In this document: in pieces, positions 54,821 through 64,000 of the stretch
Numbering within the stretch: the first letter of the stretch is position 1
How the letters are laid out: the number at the start of each line of letters is the position of its first letter
Source of the DNA: Megalopta genalis
Taxonomy: Eukaryota > Arthropoda > Insecta > Hymenoptera > Halictidae
Assembly (NCBI RefSeq): GCF_051020955.1
Contig: NW_027476271.1
Coordinates: 1 to 64,000, forward strand
Length of the DNA: 64,000 nucleotides
Direction: 5' to 3'
Notes under the pieces: model-generated
The model's database searches: none
The model's input: the letters and a program-made list of their open reading frames with translations, nothing else
What the model was told of the DNA's origin: nothing
Position numbers and translations under genes: made by a program

Positions 54821-56345
54821 AAATCAAGTGTATCACAAGTATTTGAAGCTAAACCATTTGTTTCGCATGGATTCGAAGATAAGCTTTCCACTTCGCATTG
54901 ATTTGAAGCTAAATCATGTGTTCCGCATGGATTTGATGCTGACTCGTTTGTTTCGCATGCAGTTGAAGCTGAATCACTTATATTAACAAGTATGTGAAGC
55001 TAAATCATTCGTTTCGCATGGATTTGAAGCAAAGCCATCTACTTCGCGTTGACTTGATACTAAATCATGTTTTTCGTTTGGACTTGAAGCTAACTCGTTT
55101 GTTTAGCATGTTGTTGAAGCTAAATCATGTATATCACAAGTATTTGAAGCTATATCATATGTTTCGCTTGGATTCGATGATAACCCTTCTGATTCGCATT
55201 GATTTGAAGCTAAATCATGTGTTCCGCATGGATTTGAAGCTGACTCGTTTGTTTCGCATGTAGTTGAAGCTGAATCATGTATATCACAAGTATTTGCGGC
55301 TAAACCATTTGTTTCGCATGGATTCGAAGGTAACCCTTCTACTTCGCATTGATTTGAAGCTAAATCATGTGTTCGCATGGATTTGCAGCTACCTCGTTTG
55401 TTTCGCATGCTGTTAAAGCTAAGTCATGTATATCACAAGTATTTGCGGCTAAACCATTTGTTTCGCATGGATTCGAAGGTAACCCTTCTACTTCGCATTG
55501 ATTTTAATCTAAATCATGTGTTTCGCATGCATTTGAAGCTAAACCATTTGTTTCGCATGGATTCGAAGATAAGCCTCCTACTTCGCGTTGACTTGATACT
55601 AAATCATGTTTTTCGTTTGGACTTGAAGCTAACTCGTTTGTTTAGCATGTTGTTGAAGCTAAATCATGTATATCACAAGTATTTGAAGCTATATCATATG
55701 TTTCGCATGGATTCGATGATAACCCTTCTAATTCGCATTGATTTGAAGCTAAATCATGTGTTTCGCATGGATTTGAAGCTAACTCGTTTGTTTCGCATGC
55801 TGTTGAAGCTAAATCATGTATATCACAAGTATTTGAAGCTAAACCATTTGCTTCGCATGGATTCGAAGATCATCCTTCTACTTCGCATTCATTAGGTGCT
55901 AAATAATGTGTTTCGCATGGGTTTGAAGCTAACTCGTTTGTTTCGCCTGCATTTGAAGCCATATCACTTATATTTTCAAGTATGTGAAGCTAAATCATTC
56001 GTTTCGCATGGATTTGAAGCTAAGCCATCAACTTCGCATTGATTTGAAGCTAAATCATGTGTTCCGCATGGATTTGAAGCTGACTCGTTTGTTTCGCATG
56101 CAGTTGAAGCTGAATCATGTATATCACAAGTATTTGCGGCTAAACCATTTGTTTCGCATGGATTCGAAGGTAACCCTTCTACTTCGCATTGATTTTAATC
56201 TAAATCATGTGTTTCGCATGGATTTGAAGCTAACTCGTTTGTTTCGCATGCTGTTGAAGCTAAATCATGTATATCACAAGTATTTGAAGCTAAACCATTT
56301 GTTTCGCATGGATTCGAAGATAAGCCTCCTACTTCGCATTGATTT

Positions 56346-56495
56346 GAAGCTAAATCATGTGTTTCGCATGGATTTGAAGCTAACTCGTTTGTTTCGCATG
56401 CTGTTGAAGCTAAGTCATGTATATCACAAGTATTTGAGGCTAAACCATTTGTTGCGCATGGATTCGAAGGTAACCCTTCTACTTCGCATTGATTT
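56346..56495 (+). repeat. Representative 150-bp higher-order unit (A-B-C-D-E)
   Basis: A clean example of the basic higher-order unit. Subunit A is 56,346-56,375, B is 56,376-56,405, C is 56,406-56,435, D is 56,436-56,465 and E is 56,466-56,495, each exactly 30 bp. Another clean example starts at 418. Positions 1-8 (GAAGCTAA), 11, 13, 15, 19-20, 22-23, 27 and 29 of the subunit are nearly invariant between types. Positions 9, 10, 12, 14, 16-18, 24-26, 28 and 30 distinguish them. The D/E junction forms the palindrome TTCGAA and the B subunit contains GCATGC. Confidence 0.93.
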
Positions 56496-57150
56496 GAAGC
56501 TAAATCATGTGTTTCGCATGGATTTGAATCTAACTCGTTTGTTTCGCATGCTGTTGAAACTAAATCATGTATATCACAAGTATTTGAAGCTAAACCATTT
56601 GCTTCGCATGGATTCGAAGATCATCCTTCTACTTCGCATTCATTAGATGCTAAATCATGTGTTTCGCATGGGTTTGAAGCTAACTCGTTTGTTTCGCCAG
56701 CATTTGAAGCCATATCACTTATATTTTCAAGTATGTGAAGCTAAATCATTCGTTTTGCATGGATTTGAAGCTAAGCCAACAACTCCGCGTTGACTTGATG
56801 CTAATTCTTGTGTTTCGCATGGATTTGAAGCTAACTCGTTTGTTTCGCATGCAGTTGAAGCTGAATCATGTATATCACAAGTATTTGCGGCTAAACCATT
56901 TGTTTCGCATGGATTCGAAGGTAACCCTTCTACTTCGCATTGATTTTAATCTAAATCACGTGTTTCGCATGGATTTGAAGCTAACTCGTTTGTTTAGCAT
57001 GCAGTTGAAGCTGAATCATGTATATCAAAAGTATTTGAAGCTAAACTATTCGTTTCGCATGGATTCGAAGATAAGCCTTCCACTTCGCATTGATTTGAAG
57101 CTAAATCATGTGTTTCGCATGGATTTGAAGCTAACTCGTTTGTTTCGCAT

Positions 57151-60100
57151 TCTGTTGAAGCTAAATCAAGTGTATCACAAGTATTTGAAGCCAAACCATT
57201 TGCTTCGGATGGATTCGAAGATCAGCCTTCTACTTCGCATTTATTAGATGCTAAATCATGCGTTTCGCATGGATTTGAAGCTAACTCGTTTGTTTCGCAT
57301 ACTGTTGAAGCTAAATCATGCATATCACAAGTATTTGAAGCTAAACCATTTGTTTCGCATGGATTCGAAGATAAGCCTTCTACTTCGCATTGATTTGAAG
57401 CTAAATCATGTGTTCGCATGGATTTGAAGCTACCTCGTTTGTTTCGCATGCTGTTAAAGCTAAGTCATGTATATCACAAGTATTTGCGGCTAAACCACTT
57501 GATTCGCATGGATTCGAAGGTAACCCTTCTACTTCGCATTGATTTGAAGCTAAATCATGTGTTTTGCATGGATTTGAATCTAACTCGTTTGTTTCGCATG
57601 CTGTTGAAACTAAATCATGTATATCACAAGTATTTGAAGCTAAACCATTTGCTTCGCATGGATTCGAAGATCATCCTTCTACTTCGCATTCATTAGATGC
57701 TAAATCATGTGTTTCGCATGGGTTTGAAGCTAACTCGTTTGTTTCGCAGGCAGTTGAAGCTGAATCATGTATATCAAAAGTATTTGAAGCTAAACTATTC
57801 GTTTCGCATGGATTCGAAGATAAGCCTTCCACTTCGCATTGATTTGAAGCTAAATCATGTGTTCCGCATGGATTTGAAGCTGACTCGTTTGTTTCGCATG
57901 CAGTTGAAGCTGAATCATGTATATCACAAGTATTTGCGGCTAAACCATTTGTTTCGCATGGATTCGAAGGTAACCCTTCTACTTCGCATTGATTTTAATC
58001 TAAATCATGTGTTTCGCATGGATTTGAAGCTAACTCGTTTGTTTCGCATGCTGTTGAAGCTAAATCATGTATATCACAAGTATTTGAAGCTAAACCATTT
58101 GTTTCGCATGGATTCGAAGATAAGCCTCCTACTTCGCATTGATTTGAAGCTAAATCATGTGTTTCGCATGGATTTGAAGCTAACTCGTTTGTTTCGCATG
58201 CTGTTGAAGCTAAGTCATGTATATCACAAGTATTTGAGGCTAAACCATTTGTTTCGCATGGATTCGAAGGTAACCCTTCTACTTCGCATTGATTTGAAGC
58301 TAAATCATGTGTTTCGCATGGATTTGAATCTAACTCGTTTGTTTCGCATGCTGTTGAAACTAAATCATGTATATCACAAGTATTTGAAGCTAAACCATTT
58401 GCTTCGCATGGATTCGAAGATCATCCTTCTACTTCGCATTGATTAGATGCTAAATCATGTGTTTCGCATGGGTTTGAAGCTAACTAGTTTGTTTCGCCTG
58501 CATTTGAAGCCATATCACTTATATTTTCAAGTATGTGAAGCTAAATCATTCGTAATGCATGGATTTGAAGCTAAGCCATCAACTTCGCGTTGACGTGATG
58601 CTAATTCATGTGTTTCGCATGGATTTGAAGCTAACTCGTTTGTTTAGCATGCAGTTGAAGCTAAATCATGTATATCAAAAGTATTTGAAGCTAAACTATT
58701 CGTTTCGCATGGATTCGAAGATAAGCCTTCCACTTCGCATTGATTTGAAGCTAAATCATGTGTTTCGCATAGATTTGAAGCTAACTCATTTGTTACGCAT
58801 GCAGTTGAAGCTGAATCATGTATATCCCAAGTATTTGAAGCTATATCATATGTTTCGCATGGAATCGAAGATAACCCTTCTAATTCGCATTGATTTGAAG
58901 CTAAATCATGTGTTTCGGATGGATTTGAAGCTAACTCGTTTGTTTCGCATGCTGTTGAAACTAAATCATGTATATCACAAGTATTTGAAGCTAATCCATT
59001 TGCTTCGCATGGATTCGAAGATCATCCTTCTACTTCGCATTCATTAGATGCTAAACCATGTGTTTCGCATGGGTTTGAAGCTAACTCGTTTGTTTCGCCT
59101 GCATTTGAAGCCATATCACTTATATTTTCAAGTATGTGAAGCTTAATCATTCGTTTTGCATGGATTTGAAGCTAAGCCATCAACTTCGCGTTGACTTGAT
59201 GCTAATTCTTGTGTTTCGCATGGATTTGAAGCTAACTCGTTTGTTTCGCAGGCAGTTGAAGCTGAATCATGTATATCAAAAGTATTTGAAGCTAAACTAT
59301 TCGTTTCGCATGGATTCGAAGATAAGCCTTCCACTTCGCATTGATTTGAAGCTAAATCATGTGTTCCGCATGGATTTGAAGCTGACTCGTTTGTTTCGCA
59401 TGCAGTTGAAGCTGAATCTTGTATATCACAAGTATTCGCGGCTAAACCGTTTGTTTCGCATGGATTCGAAGGTAACCCTTCTACTTCGCATTGATTTTAA
59501 TCTAAATCATGTGTTTCGCATGTATTTGAAGCTAACTCGTTTGTTTCGCATGCTGTTGAAGCTAAATCATGTATATCACAAGTATTTGAAGCTAATCCAT
59601 TTGCTTCGCATGGATTCGAAGATCATCCTTCTACTTCGCATTCATTAGATGCTAAACCATGTGTTTCGCATGGGTTTGAAGCTAACTCGTTTGTTTCGCC
59701 TGCATTTGAAGCCATATCACTTATATTTTCAAGTATGTGAAGCTTAATCATTCGTTTTGCATGGATTTGAAGCTAAGCCATCAACTTCGCGTTGACTTGA
59801 TGCTAATTCTTGTGTTTCGCATGGATTTGAAGCTAACTCGTTTGTTTCGCAGGCAGTTGAAGCTGAGTCATGTATATCAAAATTATTTGAAGCTAAACTA
59901 TTCGTTTCGCATGGATTCGAAGGTAACCCTTCTACTTCGCATTGATTTGAAGCTAAATCATGTGTTTTGCATGGATTTGAATCTAACTCGTTTGTTTCGC
60001 ATGCTGTTGAAACTAAATCATGTATATCACCAGTATTTGAAGCTAAAGCATTTGCTTCGCATGGATTCGAAGATCATCCTTCTACTTCGCATTCATTAGA

Positions 60101-63100
60101 TGCTAAATCATGTGTTTCGCATGGGTTTGAAGCTAACTCGTTTGTTTCGCCTGCATTTGAAGCCATATCACTTATATTTTCAAGTATGCGAAGCTAAATC
60201 ATTCGTTTTGCATGGATTTGAAGCTAAGCCATCAACTTCGCGTTGACTTGATGCTAATTCTTGTGTTTCGCATGGATTTGAAGCTAACTCGTTTGTTTCG
60301 CAGGCAGTTGAAGCTGAGTCATGTATATCAAAAGTATTTGAAGCTAAACTATTCGTTTCGCATGGATTCGAAGATAAGCCTTCCACTTCGCATTGATTTG
60401 AAGCTAAATCATGTGTTCCGCATGGATTTGAAGCTGACTCGTTTGTTTCGCATGCAGTTGAAGCTGAATCATGTATATCACAAGTATTTGCGGCTAAACC
60501 ATTTGTTTCGCATGGATTCGAAGGTAACCCTTCTACTTCGCATTGATTTTAATCTAAATCATGTGTTTCGCATGGATTTGAAGCTAACTCGTTTGTTTCG
60601 CATGCTGTTGAAGCTAAATCATGTATATCACAAGTATTTGAAGCTAATCCATTTGCTTCGCATAGATTCGAAGGTCAGCCTTCTACTTCGCATTGATTAG
60701 ATGCTAAATCATGTGTTTCGCATGGGTTTGAAGCTAACTCGTTTGTTTCGCCAGCATTTGAAGCCATATCACTTATATTTTCAAGTATGTGAAGCTAAAT
60801 CATTCGTTTTGCATGGATTTGAAGCTAAGCCATCAACGTCGCGTTGACTTGATGCTAATTCTTGTGTTTCGCATGGATTTGAAGCTAACTCGTTTGTTTC
60901 GCAGGCAGTTGAAGCTGAATCATGTATATCAAAAGTATTTGAAGCTAAACTATTCGTTTCGCATGGATTCGAAGATAAGCCTTCCACTTCGCATTGATTT
61001 GAAGCTAAATCATGTGTTCCGCATGAATTTGAAGCTGACTCGTTTGTTTCGCATGCAGTTGAAGCTGAATCATGTATATCACAAGTATTTGAAGCTATAT
61101 CATATGTTTCGCATGGAATCGAAGATAACCCTTCTAATTCGAATTGATTTGAAGCTAAATCATGTGTTCGCATGGACTTGAAGCTACCTCGTTTGTTTCC
61201 CATTCTGTTGAAGCTAAATCAAGTGTATCACAAGTATTTGAAGCCAAACCATTTGCTTCGCATGGATTCGAAGATCAGCCTTCTACTTCGCATTTATTAG
61301 ATGGTAAATCATGCGTTTCGCATGGATTTGAAGCTAACTCGTTTGTTTCGCGTACTGTTGAAGCTAAATCATGCATATCACAAGTATTTGAAGCTAAACC
61401 ATTTGTTTCGCATGGATTCGAAGATAAGCCTCCTACTTCGCATTGATTTGAAGCTAAATCATGTGTTCGCATGGATATGAAGCTACCTCGTTTGTTTCGC
61501 ACGCTGTTAAAGCTAAGTCATGTATATCACAAGTATTTGCGGCCAAACCACTTGTTTCGCATGGATTCGAAGGTAACCCTTCTACTTCGCATTGATTTGA
61601 AGCTAAATCATGTGTTTCGCATGGATTAGAATCTAACTCGTTTGTTTCGCATGCTGTTGAAACTAAATCATGTATATCACAAGTATTTGAAGCTAAACCA
61701 TTTGCTTCGCATGGATTCGAAGATCATCCTTCTACTTCGCATTCATTAGATGCTAAATCATGTGTTTCGCATGGGTTTGAAGCTAACTCGTTTGTTTCGC
61801 AGGCAGTTGAAGCTGAATCATGTATATCAAAAGTATTTGAAGCTAAACTATTCGTTTCGCATGGATTCGAAGATAAGCCTTCCACTTCGCATTGATTTGA
61901 AGCTAAATCATGTGTTCCGCATGGATTTGAAGCTGACTCGTTTGTTTCGCATGCAGTTGAAGCTGAATCATGTATATCACAAGTATTTGCGGCTAAACCA
62001 TTTGTTTCGCATGGATTCGAAGGTAACCCTTCTACTTCGCATTGATTTTAATCTAAATCATGTGTTTCGCATGGATTTGAAGCTAACTCGTTTGTTTCGC
62101 ATGCTGTTGAAGCTAAATCATGTATATCACAAGTATTTGAAGCTAAACCATTTGTTTCGCATGGATTCGAAGATAAGCCTCCTACTTCGCATTGATTTGA
62201 AGCTAAATCATGTGTTTCGCATGGATTTGAAGCTAACTCGTTTGTTTCGCATGCTGTTGAAGCTAAGTCATGTATATCACAAGTATTTGAGGCTAAACCA
62301 TTTGTTTCGCATGGATTCGAAGGTAACCCTTCTACTTCGCATTGATTTGAAGCTAAATCATGTGTTTCGCATGGATTTGAATCTAACTCGTTTGTTTCGC
62401 ATGCTGTTGAAACTAAATCATGTATATCACAAGTATTTGAAGCTAAACCATTTGCTTCGCATGGATTCGAAGATCATCCTTCTACTTCGCATTGATTAGA
62501 TGCTAAATCATGTGTTTCGCATGGGTTTGAAGCTAACTAGTTTGTTTCGCCTGCATTTGAAGCCATATCACTTATATTTTCAAGTATGTGAAGCTAAATC
62601 ATTCGTAATGCATGGATTTGAAGCTAAGCCATCAACTTCGCGTTGACGTGATGCTAATTCATGTGTTTCGCATGGATTTGAAGCTAACTCGTTTGTTTAG
62701 CATGCAGTTGAAGCTAAATCATGTATATCAAAAGTATTTGAAGCTAAACTATTCGTTTCGCATGGATTCGAAGATAAGCCTTCCACTTCGCATTGATTTG
62801 AAGCTAAATCATGTGTTTCGCATAGATTTGAAGCTAACTCATTTGTTACGCATGCAGTTGAAGCTGAATCATGTATATCCCAAGTATTTGAAGCTATATC
62901 ATATGTTTCGCATGGAATCGAAGATAACCCTTCTAATTCGCATTGATTTGAAGCTAAATCATGTGTTTCGGATGGATTTGAAGCTAACTCGTTTGTTTCG
63001 CATGCTGTTGAAACTAAATCATGTATATCACAAGTATTTGAAGCTAATCCATTTGCTTCGCATGGATTCGAAGATCATCCTTCTACTTCGCATTCATTAG

Positions 63101-64000
63101 ATGCTAAACCATGTGTTTCGCATGGGTTTGAAGCTAACTCGTTTGTTTCGCCTGCATTTGAAGCCATATCACTTATATTTTCAAGTATGTGAAGCTTAAT
63201 CATTCGTTTTGCATGGATTTGAAGCTAAGCCATCAACTTCGCGTTGACTTGATGCTAATTCTTGTGTTTCGCATGGATTTGAAGCTAACTCGTTTGTTTC
63301 GCAGGCAGTTGAAGCTGAATCATGTATATCAAAAGTATTTGAAGCTAAACTATTCGTTTCGCATGGATTCGAAGATAAGCCTTCCACTTCGCATTGATTT
63401 GAAGCTAAATCATGTGTTCCGCATGGATTTGAAGCTGACTCGTTTGTTTCGCATGCAGTTGAAGCTGAATCTTGTATATCACAAGTATTTGCGGCTAAAC
63501 CGTTTGTTTCGCATGGATTCGAAGGTAACCCTTCTACTTCGCATTGATTTTAATCTAAATCATGTGTTTCGCATGTATTTGAAGCTAACTCGTTTGTTTC
63601 GCATGCTGTTGAAGCTAAATCATGTATATCACAAGTATTTGAAGCTAATCCATTTGCTTCGCATGGATTCGAAGATCATCCTTCTACTTCGCATTCATTA
63701 GATGCTAAACCATGTGTTTCGCATGGGTTTGAAGCTAACTCGTTTGTTTCGCCTGCATTTGAAGCCATATCACTTATATTTTCAAGTATGTGAAGCTAAA
63801 TCATTCGTTTTGCATGGATTTGAAGCTAAGCCATCAACTTCGCGTTGACTTGATGCTAATTCTTGTGTTTCGCATGGATTTGAAGCTAACTCGTTTGTTT
63901 CGCAGGCAGTTGAAGCTGAATCATGTATATCAAAAGTATTTGAAGCTAAACTATTCGTTTCGCATGGATTCGAAGATACGCCTTCCACTTCGCATTGATT
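57151..64000 (+). repeat. 4,053-bp higher-order block: one full copy and one truncated by the window edge
   Basis: From about 57,160 onward every position matches the sequence 4,053 bp downstream with few differences. Copy 1 is about 57,160-61,212; copy 2 starts about 61,213 and runs off the window at 64,000. Checked anchors: GTATTTGAAGCCAAACC at 57,181 and 61,234, and ATGGATTTGAAGC or ATGGATATGAAGC just before 57,430 and 61,483. 4,053 is 27 times 150 plus 3. Differences include GTATTCGCGGC (59,432) versus GTATTTGCGGC, and AGCTTAATC (59,740) versus AGCTAAATC. Within copy 1 the TTTTCAAGTATG segment recurs at spacings of about 601, 451 and 601 bp. Confidence 0.92.
60781..61203 (-). other. Example minus-strand open frame with Cys decapeptides, not considered a gene
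   Basis: On the minus strand one frame of the consensus translates to decapeptides with a cysteine at a fixed position: NPCETHDLAS, TACETNELAS, NTCDIHDLAS, NPCETNGLAS and NQCEVEGLSS. This 140-codon example opens at an ATG made by a CCCAT change at 61,199-61,203. It enters the Cys frame through the short GTGTTCGCATGG subunit and ends at the TGA read from the 31-bp TTTTCAAGTATG variant. The same start-and-stop scheme recurs in subfamily III. I list it because the peptide looks orderly, but the frame is interrupted throughout the array. Confidence 0.1.

Larger units (their letters stand above)
52701..57150 (+). repeat. Subfamily III block, first section
   Basis: A third subfamily begins. Markers are a 31-bp C variant CACTTATATTTTCAAGTATG followed by GTGAAGCTAAATCATTCG, a D variant with TTTGCATGGATTTG, an E variant AAGCCATCAACTTCGCG, a D variant with CCATTTGCTTCGC, an A start GATTAGATGCTAAATC and a B variant TTTGCGGCTAAACC. 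The 31-bp marker is near 53,470, 53,925, 55,970 and 56,725. One-base-short A variants (GTGTTCGCATGG) followed by TACCTCG occur near 53,115 and 55,370. No gene was seen. Confidence 0.88.
1..64000 (+). repeat. Satellite array: 30-bp subunits in a 150-bp higher-order repeat
   Basis: The window is filled from end to end with head-to-tail copies of a 30-bp subunit beginning GAAGCTAA. Five types alternate in the order A, B, C, D, E. Their diagnostic cores after GAAGCTAA are: A ATCATGTGTTTCGCATGG; B CTCGTTTGTTTCGCATGC; C ATCATGTATATCACAAG; D ACCATTTGTTTCGCATGG; E (after GAAGATAA) GCCTTCTACTTCGCATTG. Together they make 150 bp. Register is kept over tens of kilobases with only scattered one-base indels and gains or losses of whole subunits. 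No reverse-orientation copy and no unrelated insertion was seen. The likely role is structural or heterochromatic; this is inference from repeat organisation. The family could not be matched to a named satellite. Confidence 0.97.

Noticed and set aside
281..63988. Many open frames on both strands read as protein-coding genes
   Set aside because: They are set by stop-free frames of a 30-bp unit, start and end at private indels or variants, often open at TTG or GTG, have no domain, and overlap each other on both strands. Amplified variants include stops and frameshifts in every frame.
1..64000. CRISPR array, because of regular direct repeats of about 30 bp
   Set aside because: Repeats are contiguous with no unique spacers between them, the five subunit types are homologous to each other, and there are no cas genes or leader.
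1..64000. Telomeric or subtelomeric simple repeat
   Set aside because: No TTAGGG-, TTAGG- or TTTAGGG-type tracts are present. A subtelomeric location is possible but not shown.
1..64000. Balbiani-ring or other giant silk-type repeat gene on the minus strand
   Set aside because: A Cys per ten residues is suggestive, but frame interruptions recur every few hundred bases and the 31-bp C variants create stops. I do not have evidence for transcription or unique ends.

Overview
The whole 64-kb window is one uninterrupted head-to-tail satellite DNA array. I see no convincing gene, RNA gene, transposon, CRISPR array or unique sequence. The basic unit is a 30-bp subunit that starts GAAGCTAA and usually carries a TTTCGCATG core. 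Five diverged subunit types (A-B-C-D-E) follow one another to make a 150-bp higher-order repeat. Groups of these 150-bp units are in turn duplicated as blocks of about 300, 450, 751, 900, 1,200, 1,351, 1,501, 2,850 and 4,053 bp. All copies point the same way. The hand-derived consensus is about 37% GC and is not depleted in CpG.

A long, hierarchically organised satellite of this kind points to a eukaryotic chromosome, probably heterochromatin (pericentromeric, subtelomeric or sex-chromosome). The retained CpGs fit either a lineage with little CpG methylation or a young array. I cannot name the species or a known satellite family from the sequence alone.

Layout: 1-3,450 is subfamily I (marker ATCATGCACATCACAAG and a B subunit carrying an extra base, CGCAATGCAG). 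3,451-35,800 is subfamily II (31-bp C and 29-bp D variants; marker TTTCGAATGAATTTG followed by GTTTTGAATGG), with recent 300-, 751- and 1,501-bp tandem duplications. 35,801-39,350 returns to subfamily I with a local branch. 39,351-43,830 is a mosaic island containing subfamily II units. 43,831-52,700 is subfamily I again, with 450- and 1,200-bp repeats. 52,701-64,000 is subfamily III (marker ATATTTTCAAGTATGTG). It contains a local cluster of single-base indels at about 53,690-54,820 and a 4,053-bp block whose second copy runs off the right edge.

Because 30 is a multiple of 3, several reading frames of the consensus stay open. One plus-strand frame reads decapeptides such as LKLNHVFRMD, and one minus-strand frame reads decapeptides such as NPCETHDLAS. 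This creates many apparent ORFs, the longest 415 codons. Frame-shifting and stop-containing variants have themselves been amplified into subfamilies, so I treat these ORFs as by-products of the repeat rather than genes.
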